DNA of 64,000 bases from Nitzschia sp. DOCU1. Taxonomy: Eukaryota > Bacillariophyta > Bacillariophyceae > Bacillariales > Bacillariaceae. Below the pieces are notes generated by a model. The model was given only the letters and a program-made list of their open reading frames with translations. It made no database searches and was not told the origin of the DNA. The stretch covers positions 1 through 64,000 of the forward strand of contig CATOAN010000012.1 in assembly GCA_951394045.1 (NCBI GenBank), written 5' to 3'. The translations under genes and the position numbers were made by a program. Within the stretch, counting starts at the first letter, position 1. The number at the start of each line of letters is the position of its first letter. Below are positions 1 to 10,652 of the stretch, one piece after another.

Positions 1-1559
1 AAATGGCGCGCGTGGTCGAAAGCATGAAAGCCCACAACATCGGCGTGCAACATGCCTGTTAGAATATCTTCTCCACATTCCAATTCTCGAAAGATCTGCG
101 AAGTCGGAAAGGGAATGTGCAAAAAGAACACCTTACGACAGGATCTTGCTGGCTCTTGGTTCAGGTAACGCGGCAAGAGACTCAAGTGATAGTCGTGAAT
201 CCAGAGGTACGTGCTCGAATCTCGATCAACCAAGCCATTTACTACCGTGGCAAATTCCTGGTTGACCTGCTGATAGGCCTGCCACCAGTGGTCCAATCGC
301 GACTGGTCCCAGTCGCTGGCCGCATGGGCCGTCGAGGACGCACTTGTACTGCCCGTGGCACCGACACCGCTGCTGGTGCTCAAATCCAACAAGTCAATGT
401 TGTGGAAGGCAGGCCACAAGACCTGCTTGCAAAATCCATAGTAGTGGGCCTGTCGAGTTGATGGATTTAGGAAGATCGGGGTACAGTTAAGCTCTGCCAG
501 GACTTTGCGTACGGCTTGTCTATCCTCCTCGTTAATAATCGGCGGATGCGGTGTGACTGTTCCTATCCAGTGAGCCCTGTAGATTGAAACAATCTTTGAG
601 CCCTCCTTTTGGGCCAAGAGGGATTCACTCCACGTAGCTTGCCATTGCCCTTGCACCTTGACAACAACGACGGGTAAGTGAAAGCAAATGAATAAAATCT
701 TGGGAGCCAAGTTTTTATTTGTAAGTGCTTGGTTCGAGTCGGCTCCTGTGAGCGGCAAAGATGTGACCTCAACATCATCGTCTTGCATGGCATCATCACT
801 GAGCGTAGACTGGCTCGACCGATGCAAGAATTTTGCCGCCGGCTGATTCTTGGACATACTCATGGACTCCCTGATTTGATATGCTCGGAAAGAGGCATCT
901 TCTGGGAAATTCCAAGTATCAAGTCGATCTTCGGGGGCCGGCGAGACTACCTCTGCGGTCTCCGTGTTGATATCCAGCGTGCGATAGGGCAGCTGAGTCA
1001 GATTCCACAAATTGTGGCTCGCCTCGTCGCTCTGCATGCTCTTTCCACCAAAGCTCTGTGTGCTGACGACGGGACCAGTGATGGGCCCGAAAGGCTGTTC
1101 CCACATCATTACTTCGCTGACACCTCCGAGGGCGTCGTTTCCGGTCGACGCAATCACACCGCTGTCGTCTGCCGACGAGCCAGGGGTCACAACGAGATAA
1201 CGATAGTAGTGGTGCTGGATGGAAGAGTGGGTTGTATGGAGCACAACAATCACCGGCTGCTTGGTTCTCCAGCGCGGATACGTTTCCGGAGAGGTCACCA
1301 TTTCGACACTCGACGTGTAGAGGTTGGTTGGGTGGGAAAACCAGTAGTCTGCATCATCGAGAGCCCCGGCGAAAGCAGCATCCTGCTGTCGTTCCTGGGC
1401 AATATGGTGGGCGTTCATGGGGTCGCTGGGCGTCCCGACGGCGGTCGGTGCCCACAAGCTCGATCCTGTCACCCGCAAATAGCTGCCAATGGGCAATTCA
1501 GCGTGACACTCAAAGTGCAGCCGGACGACGCGGCCCGTGGGAACCGGCGCTCCTGTCAT
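1..1559 (-). CDS. Trehalose-6-phosphate synthase, N-terminal part (CBM20-like + GT20)
   Basis: Reading the minus strand from the ATG at 1559 gives 519 uninterrupted codons running off the left window edge; in-frame TAG and TGA codons lie just upstream, so the start is firm. Residues about 10-140 resemble a CBM20 starch-binding domain (a VRLHFECHAE strand, then SPETYPRW and a YYRYLVV strand). A linker of about 140 residues rich in Ser, Asp and Gln follows. The GT20 synthase domain starts near residue 285: YGFCKQVLWPAFHN, then WIHDYH at 453-458, FFLHIPFPTSQIFRE and LHADVVGFHAFDHARHF. By family, the enzyme transfers glucose from UDP-glucose to glucose-6-phosphate. The catalytic C-terminal half, and any phosphatase domain, lie outside the window. 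The long plus-strand frame at 729-1583 is its shadow. It is the clearest host housekeeping gene here. Confidence 0.93.
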   Translation of the reverse strand, partial: MTGAPVPTGRVVRLHFECHAELPIGSYLRVTGSSLWAPTAVGTPSDPMNAHHIAQERQQDAAFAGALDDADYWFSHPTNLYTSSVEMVTSPETYPRWRTKQPVIVVLHTTHSSIQHHYYRYLVVTPGSSADDSGVIASTGNDALGGVSEVMMWEQPFGPITGPVVSTQSFGGKSMQSDEASHNLWNLTQLPYRTLDINTETAEVVSPAPEDRLDTWNFPEDASFRAYQIRESMSMSKNQPAAKFLHRSSQSTLSDDAMQDDDVEVTSLPLTGADSNQALTNKNLAPKILFICFHLPVVVVKVQGQWQATWSESLLAQKEGSKIVSIYRAHWIGTVTPHPPIINEEDRQAVRKVLAELNCTPIFLNPSTRQAHYYGFCKQVLWPAFHNIDLLDLSTSSGVGATGSTSASSTAHAASDWDQSRLDHWWQAYQQVNQEFATVVNGLVDRDSSTYLWIHDYHLSLLPRYLNQEPARSCRKVFFLHIPFPTSQIFRELECGEDILTGMLHADVVGFHAFDHARH

Positions 1560-2694
1560 GATGTTCTATCAGCCGGATGTTGAAAGATCAAGGGATGCTA
1601 GGGCAGACAAATATCCTGTTCAGGTGTATGGTGATGTTCGTAAATCAAATCACAGGAACACCCCACTTTCTCTTGCCTGCTTTGCGTTTGGAAGATTTCG
1701 ACACCACCTTACTTATCGTGCAAACACGCACTACCTGGTACGTACTATCGAAACGCCTCAGGCCCATTCCAGAGCTCCGGATTCGCCGTCAGAAATCGGC
1801 GTCGGATTTGTCCCTCCGGATGGAAGGACAGAAATCGGACGCCGATTTTTTTTTGGTGACGCCGATTAACGGTGATAGAATTTAGGTTAGTAAACGTGCG
1901 AACGTAGGATAAGTACGTACGAAGGATGGATGGATAGTATACGTCGGAAGAAAGAGATCTTTTGGATGCTTACTCGACGACGAGAAACAATCCCAGTAGA
2001 ATAAACACTCACAAATAAAGAATCATCAGCAACAGCATCAGCTTAGCACTCTTTGAAGGGATACGTTCCTTCGGAGGGTTTGTTTGTCACACACCGTTTT
2101 ACTTTACACTATCGTACAGCGGCCGTCATTCACGGGCCGCCATCGTGGATTGCAGCAGTCGATTCAATCGGATCGGCATCGTTGCGATCGTACCTACGAA
2201 CCGCTCGGACCGTGCATACGTCAGTGCATTCGTTTGGCTGCAAAATCTATCAGATTAACAGTCGCACTGTACTCACCGAGTACTGGAGTTGAAGTACAGT
2301 GTTATTTGGGAGTGTTTATCCCTGCCGAAACGTCGCAGGAGAACGAACACCATCGTCGAAAACGTCGACGAAAGCAAGGGCAAAAAGGAAAGCTCGGAAG
2401 CGATCCTCGCGTGGGGAGAATTTACTTTGCGTTAACGCGTGCTTACGTGGATCCTACGTGGGTTTCCTACCAGAGGCGAAGGTTGCCTCTTACCTGCCTA
2501 CTTCGGAGAAATATCAGTCGGAACAGCTCGCGTGGAAACTCCACGATCTGGTCGTACCCACGTACGATTCTACGAAAGAGTTTAAGGGAACGAGTCGACC
2601 TACTCGGCAGAAATATCCCGCGGATTGATGACGGCGTCTCCGTATCAACGAGGACATCTTCATTGTTGGCACCTTGTCCGGCCCGCGTCACCTG
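1560..2694. other. Non-coding stretch upstream of the synthase gene
   Basis: I recognise no gene here. An 11-bp perfect inverted repeat (AAATCGGCGTC, 1793-1803 and 1838-1848) sits about 240 bp upstream of the synthase start. Two AATAAA-like signals occur near 2000-2020 on the plus strand. Short ORFs (for example 2084-2707) match nothing I know. The stretch ends at the left LTR of element 1. Confidence 0.6.
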
Positions 2695-3111
2695 TGCAGT
2701 ACACTAGAATACCCCTCTAGACCTAACAAGTAGTTAGAGTAAAGAGTACACACAATGGCCTACGTGTAGTACCTACATACCTTAGATACATACCTGGCTG
2801 ACGTCGACTTGGTCGAACGTCTGTGGACTCACGGACGGACGGGCAAGGCCGGCGCGGCTGACGAGCAATGACGACGACAACGGCAAGCGCGGCGAGCCGT
2901 CGACGTCTACTGCTGCACTAGAGCCTCCAACGGTATCTAGCTATAGATCTGGAAGAGATCCGAGAAGCTAGATCAGTGGGAGTTGTATCCAACGCATACT
3001 GGATGCGTTGAGGAAAGACCCTCGTGGTCTAGGAGCGATAGAATCAGCGATAACTTAGATCTCACAATTATTTCCACTACAACATTTTCATCGTACTTTC
3101 AGCGTAGTGCA
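2695..3111 (+). repeat. 5' LTR of element 1
   Basis: Begins TGCAGTACACTAG and ends AGCGTAGTGCA; matches 7285-7701 base for base except for about two changes (near 2830 and 2920). Confidence 0.93.
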
Positions 3112-3133
3112 CAGTGTTAACACTCCACGTTAC
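3112..3133 (+). promoter_or_regulatory. Leader / candidate primer-binding site with palindrome
   Basis: Directly after the 5' LTR lies CAGTGTTAACACTCCACG, containing the palindrome GTGTTAACAC. The same block follows the 5' LTR of element 2 (minus strand, 18608-18626), so it is conserved at the priming position. It does not start with the TGG usual for a tRNA 3'-end match. Confidence 0.5.
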
Positions 3134-4333
3134 ATGCGTGAGCTAAAGATGAAGATTGCAAACAGCATCCCAAAGAAGACCGCTGCCGAGAAGCAGGGTT
3201 TCAAATCAGCACCGGTCAGTATCGAAAGACCCGAGCCAAAGGAGCTCAAAGATGGGGCGTACAGTCAATACGACCTGCGCATTGACCCGAAAGATAAAAA
3301 GTCGTTGACACGACGCGTCAAACAACCGCATTTCACCGACGGAACGCCCGAAGAGTGGTTCCTTTTCCTCATCGGACTTAAGGATGTGATCGCGGGTCAG
3401 GACTTGACTACGGGACCTCAGAAATTTGCGTTAACACGCAATTTGCTGAAAGGCCAGGTATTGGCGGCTTTCAACGCGAAGGCCTCGGAACTCGAAGCCG
3501 AAACTCCTGAGACTTTCGAGAAAAGTTTGCACGCGGTTACGGCGTATGTTCTCCCAAAACGAGCAGTGCAACTTCAAAAGCGCTATATGCGTCGGATCTG
3601 CCGAAAGCCCCCGACGATGACAATGAAGGCGTATGTGGCTCGGCTCCGCGAGCTAAACGAGTACCTCGCCCTATTCGACGAGAAAGGCGAGAAAAACAAA
3701 ATTCCCGACGACGAGCTCATGGAGAATTGCGAGTTTGGGATCCCCACCAAGTGGCGCAAGGAGATGATCCTGCAGGGATTCGAGCCCGTGGACCACACGG
3801 TTCAAGACTTTGTAGACTTCTGCGAACGGCTGGAAGCTACCGAGGAGATCAATGAAGCCCTCAGCAAGAAGGCAGACAACAACGGCAAGTCGAATGACGA
3901 AAAACCCTCGAAGAGGAAGCGCGGAGGCCCGAGAGCGGGAACCGACGGTAAGGCCAAGTATGATTGTCTTTATCATGGCGCTAACAACACCCATGCTACC
4001 CATGATTGCCTTATTTTAAAGGATCAAGCAAAGAAGATGGCGGCTGCCCATTCGAACGTTGCAGGCCGTTTCAAAAAGGCCCGCTTCGAAAACAAAACTT
4101 GGCGCCGCAGCAACAACGATGGCAACGGCGAAAAGAAGAAGAAAACAGGTGAGCTTCATGCCTACATCAAGTCGATGGTCGAAAACGCGGTCAAACAATC
4201 TGCGAAGAAGCGCAAGGCTGAAGATCCTCCCTCGATGGAAAATTTCAAATACGATATGGATGATCTCGATGGTATCGACTTCGACAAACTCAGTGTCAGC
4301 AGCGGCAGCGACAGCGACACCGAAATGGATTGA
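3134..4333 (+). CDS. Gag protein of element 1
   Basis: The first ATG after the LTR is at 3134 (a second Met at 3149), giving 399 residues ending in TGA. The protein is basic and hydrophilic. It has a capsid-like central part that aligns by eye with the gag of element 2 (shared motifs TTGPQKF/Y, QKRYMRRICRKPP, MILQGFEP-DHT). A modified zinc-binding cluster (DCLYHGANNTHATHDC) lies about two thirds along, followed by a Lys-rich tail and an acidic Ser/Asp end. It would form the particle that packages the element RNA. The pol frame follows in the same frame after the single TGA. The reading frame is intact. Confidence 0.88.
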   Translation: MRELKMKIANSIPKKTAAEKQGFKSAPVSIERPEPKELKDGAYSQYDLRIDPKDKKSLTRRVKQPHFTDGTPEEWFLFLIGLKDVIAGQDLTTGPQKFALTRNLLKGQVLAAFNAKASELEAETPETFEKSLHAVTAYVLPKRAVQLQKRYMRRICRKPPTMTMKAYVARLRELNEYLALFDEKGEKNKIPDDELMENCEFGIPTKWRKEMILQGFEPVDHTVQDFVDFCERLEATEEINEALSKKADNNGKSNDEKPSKRKRGGPRAGTDGKAKYDCLYHGANNTHATHDCLILKDQAKKMAAAHSNVAGRFKKARFENKTWRRSNNDGNGEKKKKTGELHAYIKSMVENAVKQSAKKRKAEDPPSMENFKYDMDDLDGIDFDKLSVSSGSDSDTEMD

Positions 4334-6142
4334 CGATGTGAGCCGGTGACTACGTGTGAATACAATAGTAATAATAGTGGTGAATTGAACGATTACACTA
4401 GTTTTATCCAAAGGGACGATGTCCAACAGATGGAATCATTTTACAATAGCGATAGCGTCACAAGCGCAACACAAAATTTGCAAAAATCACACGCAAACAG
4501 GAATTTCGTTAAACTAACGAAATCTCGAAGTTTCAGCTCTCTCGGTGCATGTCTGGCGGAAGCACAGCGCGAGCGCGAGCTTTACTTATTGAACACGATT
4601 CGAGGTAGTCGAACTGTAGGCTCAAACAAACGACAAAAATCCAGTCATCTAGTACCGATCACGTTTGCACGTGTTAACCAACGCAGCGGACGTCGGCAAC
4701 AAGTAGTAACCGTCAAGGCACTTCTTGACTCTGGCGGTAGTGGCTGTCTCTGGAAGAAGAGCAGTGCTAGCAAACTAAAAATAAAGACCCAAAAGACGAC
4801 TACTGTATTCACGACTATGAGCGGTAGTTATAAGTGTACTGAACGCGTGACCACGCAACTCAGTCTACCAGAACTACACGACGATCGATTGATCGAGTGG
4901 GACTTTCACCTAGCGGACGATCTAGGTAACTATGATATGATTATAGGCAGAGACCTCATGCAAGAACTAGGTCTAGTGATCGACTTCAAAGCTATGGAAG
5001 TAGAATGGGACGATGCACGCATGCCAATGAAAGAAATAGATGCGACGACGGCGACGTCGTATCATGTACATGAAAGCGGACACGTCGACGAGATGTCGGA
5101 CCGCGTCAAGGAAATTCTCGATGCCAAGTACGAGAAAGCCAATGCGCGTAGCATCGCTAGAGAGCAAACTCACCTTAGTAAGGATGAGCAAAGCAAGCTA
5201 GAACAACTACTAGCAAAATACCAGACCCTATTCGATGGTACCCTCGGCCGATGGCGTGGGGCCCCCTATGATATTGAACTAGTAGAAGGTGCCAAGCCGT
5301 ACCATGCCAGAGTGTACCCTGTACCGAAAGCGTATGAACGTACCCTGCGCGATGAAGTCGAACGACTCTGTCAAGTCGGAGTACTCAAAAAGGTGAACCG
5401 CTCCGAATGGGGTGCGCCCACCTTTATCATCCCCAAAAAGGATGGAACAGTTCGATTCATCAACGACTTCAGAGAATTGAACAAACGGATTAAACGCAAG
5501 CCGTATCCAATCCCGAAGATTCAGGACTTACTGATGAAGCTAGAAGGCTTTCAGTACGCGACGAGTCTTGACCTCAACATGGGTTACTACCATATAGAGT
5601 TAAGCCCTGACAGTAAGAAGCTATGCACTATCGTACTCCCTTGGGGTAAGTACGAAATGCAACGCTTGCCGATGGGACTCTCGAATAGTCCCGACATTTT
5701 CCAAGAGAAAATGGGCACCCTCTTTGAAGATCTAGAGTACGTACGAGTGTACATCGACGATCTACTAGAACTAACTAAAGGCAATTTTGATGACCACCTA
5801 GAGAAACTAGAAGTCATTTTCAAACGTCTAAAAGACACTGGTCTCAAGGTGAACGCCCGGAAGTCTTTCTTCGCCCGTGGCGAACTGGAATACCTTGGGT
5901 ACTGGATAACGCGAGATGGAATCCAACCAGTCGCAAAGAAAGTAGAGGCTATTCATGCTATGAAGGCTCCTACTAATAAACGCAAGCTCCGCAAGTTCAT
6001 AGGCATAGTTAACTACTATCGCGACATGTGGATTCGCCGCTCTGAAGTTCTAGCCCCTCTGAGTGCGCTAACTTCCAAAGAAGCCAAATGGCAATGGGGT
6101 CCGGTCGAGCGCGCATGCAGAATGCCGATCGCGCCTTATTAG
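4334..6142 (+). pseudogene. Pol of element 1: protease and reverse transcriptase, RNase H lost
   Basis: Same frame as gag, directly after its TGA (codon context GAT TGA CGA TGT). The aspartic protease motif is LLDSGGSG with the Asp at 4727-4729. The RT domain follows: WGAPTFIIPKKDG, SLDLNMGYYHI, LPMGLSNSPDIF, and the catalytic YIDD at 5750-5761. After AKWQWGP, which is where RNase H begins in element 2, the frame leaves the family sequence and stops at 6142. Compared with element 2, about 185 residues (roughly 550 bp) holding RNase H are gone, and the integrase continues in another frame. The element cannot complete reverse transcription by itself. Confidence 0.85.
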
Positions 6143-7254
6143 CTAAAGTACGCACAAACCCGCGATATTCAGTCAAAGTCTATCGTGGGGGCGGAAAGAA
6201 GCGAGAACTAATAGTACGCGAGGACAAGATTGTTCTCCCAACGAGTCTCCAGAAGCGGTGCGTCAAGTGGTATCACGAGATGCTCTGTCACCCAGGAGGA
6301 ACGCGTACCGAACAAACGATTCGACAACACTTCTACTGGAAGAACATCCGCGGCGATGTTGAGCGGATTTGCAAGTCCTGTCCGACCTGTCAGCTGACGA
6401 AGCGAAAGACAGTCAAGTACGGGCATCTTCCACCCAAGGCAGCAGAAATAGACCCGTGGGATACGCTATGTGTTGACCTGATAGGTCCATATAAGATAAG
6501 ACAACTAGGTAGTAAAAAGACACTACAACTATGGTGTCTCACTATGATAGATCCCTCAACCGGATGGTTCGAGATGGTACGTAGTATAGCAAATAAAGAA
6601 GCCTTTTTGATAGCCAGTGCGGCCGAAATGGCGTGGTTTACGAGATATCCGTGGCCACAAAAGATTATTTATGACCGCGGAACTGAATTCATGGGAGAAT
6701 TCCGAAGAATGGTGCGCGAAGACTATGGCGTAATAACCAAGCCAATTACAGCGCGAAACCCGCAGGCTAATTCGATTATCGAGCGAGTTCACCAAACCAT
6801 AGGGAACATGATTCGCACTTTCGAGTTGCAAAACTCCGAAGACACGGAGTCGCTGGACGGAGTCCTTGCAGCCACTATGTTCGCAGTACGCGCAACGTAT
6901 CACACAACGATGCAAGCGACGCCAACACAGCTAGTGTTTGGCCACGACGCTATCCTAAATACCCGGTTCGAAGCTAACTGGAAATTAATTAAGGAACGAA
7001 AACAATCTCGTATTATCCAAAATAACGCAGCTGAAAACAAGATGCGAAGAGTTTACCGGTATCGCGTAGGACAGAAGGTAATGGTCCGTAATGAACAATC
7101 CCGCAAGTATGGGACAAATCCTTATAGCGGTCCGTATGAGATCGTGCACATTAATGACAATGGCTCTATTCGCATCAGAAAAGGAGCAGTGCAACAAACA
7201 TACAATATCCGGAATCTGCATCCGTACGAGGAACGCGATGCTGCTGACGAGTGA
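6115..7254 (+). pseudogene. Integrase part of element 1 pol
   Basis: The frame reopens just past the deletion point near 6105-6115. It shows the H-H-C-C zinc domain (WYHEMLCHPGGT ... CKSCPTCQLTKRKT) and the catalytic core: VDLIGPY (first Asp), YDRGTEFMGEF (second Asp), NSIIERVHQTIGNM (Glu). The C-terminal part with SGPYEIVHINDNGSIRIRKG matches element 2 closely. No chromodomain is visible. It has no start of its own and depended on the upstream pol frame, which is now shifted. It ends TGA at 7254, about 30 bp before the 3' LTR. Confidence 0.88.
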
Positions 7255-7271
7255 GCTCTTAGAAGCCCTTG

Positions 7272-7284
7272 TCATGGGGGCGCA
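7272..7284 (+). other. Polypurine tract of element 1
   Basis: CATGGGGGCGCA lies directly before the 3' LTR. GGGGGCG-type tracts sit in the same place in elements 2 and 4, the usual plus-strand priming site. Confidence 0.7.
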
Positions 7285-7701
7285 TGCAGTACACTAGAAT
7301 ACCCCTCTAGACCTAACAAGTAGTTAGAGTAAAGAGTACACACAATGGCCTACGTGTAGTACCTACATACCTTAGATACATACCTGGCTGACGTCGACTT
7401 GGTCGAACGTCTGTGGACGCACGGACGGACGGGCAAGGCCGGCGCGGCTGACGAGCAATGACGACGACAACGGCAAGCGCGGCGAGCCGTCGACGTCTAC
7501 TGCTGGACTAGAGCCTCCAACGGTATCTAGCTATAGATCTGGAAGAGATCCGAGAAGCTAGATCAGTGGGAGTTGTATCCAACGCATACTGGATGCGTTG
7601 AGGAAAGACCCTCGTGGTCTAGGAGCGATAGAATCAGCGATAACTTAGATCTCACAATTATTTCCACTACAACATTTTCATCGTACTTTCAGCGTAGTGC
7701 A
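7285..7701 (+). repeat. 3' LTR of element 1
   Basis: Copy of 2695-3111, TG...CA ends, followed by CCTG, which matches the bases before the 5' LTR. Confidence 0.93.
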
Positions 7702-8045
7702 CCTGTCCAATCCCCCCACCAACTCTCTAAATCGCACAGTCGTCTACTAGGGGGACGTCATACGCGTGAAAGGTCATTCGGAGAACAACTTTCGTGGGAT
7801 CTAATCCGTCACCACAGTGCGTGCTTAATTGTTTGCACCAGATCGCACACTACGAGGATTCCGTTGCCTGCCAATAACTACGAACGGAATAGCATTCCGG
7901 GGCATACGGCTAGTTGTTAAGTCTCGAAAGAGACAGAAACTGCGTTGAACGAGCTCGACGACTCCTGGCTATTGAGCTTCGAAGGAGGGTAAATCTGCTC
8001 GGCGCACAAGAAATAACAGAGAGAAGAATCGTGAGGTTACTGGTT
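7702..8045. other. Non-coding flank
   Basis: Continues the sequence interrupted by element 1. No recognisable gene, RNA or repeat. Confidence 0.5.
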
Positions 8046-8271
8046 ATTAGAGCTCTTTCTCATCGTTGTCCAACTTTCGGTTTTTAATGATATGTATGAT
8101 ATATGTATGATGGAGGTCTGAGTGACCCCAAGCATACACATATCATACATATCATTGAAAACCGAAAGCAAAGTGACCTCAAGGTAAGTCGAATCCCCGA
8201 GTTTCAACCAGTGAAAGTCTGCGTGGGTCTAAAATCAAATACATTAGAGCTCTTTCTCATCGTTGTCCAAC
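8046..8271. repeat. Direct repeats around a foldback sequence
   Basis: A 29-bp sequence starting ATTAGAGCTCTTTCTCATCG occurs at 8046-8074 and again at 8243-8271. Between them, arms of about 30 bp (8074-8103 and 8139-8168, one mismatch by eye, starting CTTTCGGTTTT) can fold into a hairpin with a loop of about 35 bases. It looks like a small foldback insertion or a duplication at the edge of the next ORF. Confidence 0.75.
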
Positions 8272-8272
8272 A

Positions 8273-9070
8273 ATGGATAATGCCAAAAGCATATCATGTG
8301 TATCATACATGCTGGGAGCGGGGCGTGCGTCGCTCTCTGCTTGCGTTATGCCTTCTGCACGGGCACTTGATGAAAGGCTCAAGCTTTTGAGTCTACGATC
8401 AAAGATCTTTGCCAAAACCCCAGCAATTCTTCGCGAATATCATAATGAGAGGAAGCACCGAATCAACCAGAGGATGACCCAACGGCAGATTGTCTCATTT
8501 AACAATCCTACAACTGGATTGACAAGGGCAGTAACAGTGAGAGGCGGTGTTGAACAAATTCGATATGGCTTTCAACAAACTGCAAGACAAGTAACCTTTC
8601 GTGAGACAACCCGGGATGGAGTGCCACAGCCTGACCAACCGATGGCCCCGGCAGAATAAGACAGCCCCTCCAAGCGACCACTACTATTTGTGGCACCACC
8701 CGACTTACAAAATGCTCGATTGGGTGCACTTACAAGGTACATGCCAATCCTGCATTACCGAGGCGTATCCATAGCAACAGAAATGCAATTGCAAAATACC
8801 ACAAGAGCCTTCCGGGCAGTCCAACGTTGCTACCGCTGTGGCTGGGAGCGGAAGGGGGCGGCGCACAACAAGCAAGCAAGAACATATGCTCATGATTTCT
8901 GCAGAGTACCAGAGGCTGAACGCTATCCACACTGGCAAGTGCCGGATGGGTACAACGAGGGGGATGAACCACCTAAAAAGAGGCTCCGAACAGGAACATT
9001 ACAGGCCCAGTGGAAGACCATCCGGGCCCACCACAACATTGATCCAGATGAAAGATTTCCTGGGTGGTGA
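8273..9070 (+). pseudogene. Unknown zinc-binding protein, one in-frame stop
   Basis: One frame of 266 codons starts at ATG 8273 and is broken only by TAA at 8657-8659. The first part is basic (LREYHNERKHRINQRMTQRQ). The second part carries CYRCGWERKG, then AHNK and HDFCRV, a likely Cys/His zinc site near 8840-8905, followed by YPHWQVPDGYNEGDEP, and ends FPGW. The mixture suggests the C-terminal region of a transposase or other element protein, but I do not recognise the family. The start lies right after the second 29-bp direct repeat. It may be one protein with a nonsense mutation. Confidence 0.45.
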
Positions 9071-9774
9071 GCAGGTGGTCAAGTTAAAATGATGATGTTA
9101 GCAAAATGCATGTATTATAATACTTTGGTCCACGATCATCGAATGCACTTACCTCGGTAATGAAGTTTTTTCAAGTAGTAATTTAATAACAACTAGAAAG
9201 CACATAATATTGTAGCCACAACCACTGTATAGCCCAAGTCAAGTAGTCTATACGCATACAGTGGTGGAAGTGCAGCAGCAGTACTAGAGGAGTACTCGCA
9301 AATGAAAATTTCAAAGTGAATGGTTTTTTTGTGTTGCACCATTGTCGCCCCTCATCCATGCAATAGGACGAGAAAACTTTGACCGATTCGACTTCTTGGC
9401 AGGCGGGGAAATTGGCTGGCTAGCGTGCCCGTCAAGCCAGCCAATGATTGTTGGAGGTGGTAAATACCGTTCTTTGATAACGACATCAACAGATATTATT
9501 GCCTTCAAAGTGTTCTTCGAATTCTTTCCCCTTTTTTCTTCCTTTTTCTTTATAAAATTTTAGCTACCTACGGTAAGCCGAGTCTCGAGAGTCGAGTCAA
9601 TTGCGAACGGGAAGAGTTCGCATCTCAGCACTGCCTACGGGTGCAAGACCACTGCGGCTCCATGAATGATGGTGCCACGAGAATCATACCAGAATGCAAA
9701 AGTTTGACTATAAGGATTGGTGGTCCAGAAAAAGTCGAATGAATCGAATCATTCGTCAGGTGTGCGCTTATTAC
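9071..9774. other. Non-coding stretch
   Basis: No gene recognised. T-rich tract near 9530-9560. The right end borders the 3' end of the short Helitron. Confidence 0.5.
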
Positions 9775-10197
9775 TATAAGTGTAACGCGGGAGCGATAGA
9801 AAACGGAGCGCGGGTTGGTTGGCGCTCCGTTTTCTATCGTACCGGCGCGGTAAGGCGGGCGCTCGGGCCGCTGGGCGCTTGCAGTCTTGCGTCCAAGTCG
9901 CTTGCGCTCAAGTCTTTGGCGCTCTTGACATAGCCTTTTGGCATCTAATTCCGCCTTTTTCGCCTTTTTCGCATCGTCGACACTGCTACATTTGAGTCTA
10001 TCGTTATCGGAACTAATTAGTTCTTGTGATTGCACTGGCGGTGGAGGTGGTGGCGGCGGCGACAATTCGTCATGAGCATTCGTGCGCTCGGCGAGTTTCT
10101 TGCGCTCCTCTCGGCGTAGCCTTTGAGCCTCTAATCTCACCTTTGCTTTCGCCTCTTTTGCCTCTGCGGCCGTGGCATACTTTGCAGGTCGAGGCAT
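9625..10197 (-). pseudogene. N-terminal fragment of Helitron protein
   Basis: Starts MPRPAKYATAAEAKEAKAK, matching MPRPATYATAEEKKKVKTE at the start of the large Helitron protein (45039). The basic, charged region RRLRREERKKLAERTNAHDE and a Pro run follow. At about residue 110 (SAQRPERPPYRAG) the frame enters the Helitron 3' end, and the last 60 residues are read from flanking DNA. No catalytic domain remains. It may still be transcribed from the shared 5' region, but no function is expected. Confidence 0.75.
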
Positions 10198-10652
10198 GTC
10201 GATAGATCATTAAAGATAGATAGATAGATGCCATGTGTCTTGCACAAGATACCTCGTTCCATGCACATTTTACGTTTCGTGGTTGCCATGGAACCATCAA
10301 GGCCTCGGCCGGCGCCGGCCATGCCAACTCCATCTGATGCCAAGAAGAATTAGAAAATTGCTGCCGACAGAATGTGGCAAACGCACACCGGCGTTGCATG
10401 GCACCGGGCCATCAGAGGAGATGCTTGGTCCAATCACAATGACCAAAAGGATGTCGTGTGTTCTGACCATGACATGTCACCTTTGCAAATAATCCAATCA
10501 AAAGGCTGATAAAGGGCTTCAACATAAAACTACATATCATCACACATACACTTAAAATTTAAATTTAATAAAAGCTGTGACACGTCTACACCAATCACAG
10601 CGCGCGATTTCGCGGACAAAAAACCCTTAAATCCGCCACAAGAAAAATCACA
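9775..10652 (-). mobile_element. Short non-autonomous Helitron
   Basis: On the minus strand this 0.88-kb unit begins with the same sequence as the 5' region of the large Helitron (TGTGATTTTTC ... GGATTTAAGGG ... promoter-like part ... ATGCCTCGACC). It carries the first 110 or so codons of the Helitron protein and ends in the hairpin terminus also seen at 58760-58861 (shared up to TACACTTATA). The centre of the element, with Rep and helicase, is missing. It is therefore a deletion derivative needing the proteins of an autonomous copy. The exact end bases are uncertain by a few positions. Confidence 0.8.
9794..9839 (-). repeat. Terminal hairpin of short Helitron
   Basis: Perfect 18-bp arms (CGATAGAAAACGGAGCGC and its complement, 9794-9811 and 9822-9839) with a 10-base loop, about 20 bp inside the 3' end. 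Helitrons typically carry such a hairpin near the 3' end. The same hairpin is at 58797-58842. Confidence 0.85.

Larger units (their letters stand above)
2695..7701 (+). mobile_element. Ty3-like LTR retrotransposon, element 1 (RNase H deleted)
   Basis: Two 417-bp direct repeats (2695-3111 and 7285-7701) start TGCAGTACAC and end GTAGTGCA. By eye they differ at only two positions. CCTG precedes the left LTR and follows the right one, a likely 4-bp target duplication (5 bp, ACCTG, if the last A is shared). Inside, in order: gag, UGA, protease, reverse transcriptase, a deletion, integrase. Protease-RT-integrase order places it in the Ty3 type. Near-identical LTRs mean a young insertion, yet the RNase H region is missing, so it probably moved as a deletion derivative helped by relatives such as element 2. 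Confidence 0.93.

Noticed and set aside
729..1583. Plus-strand frame of 284 codons
   Set aside because: It lies opposite the synthase gene; the minus-strand frame is conserved over its length and has clear motifs.
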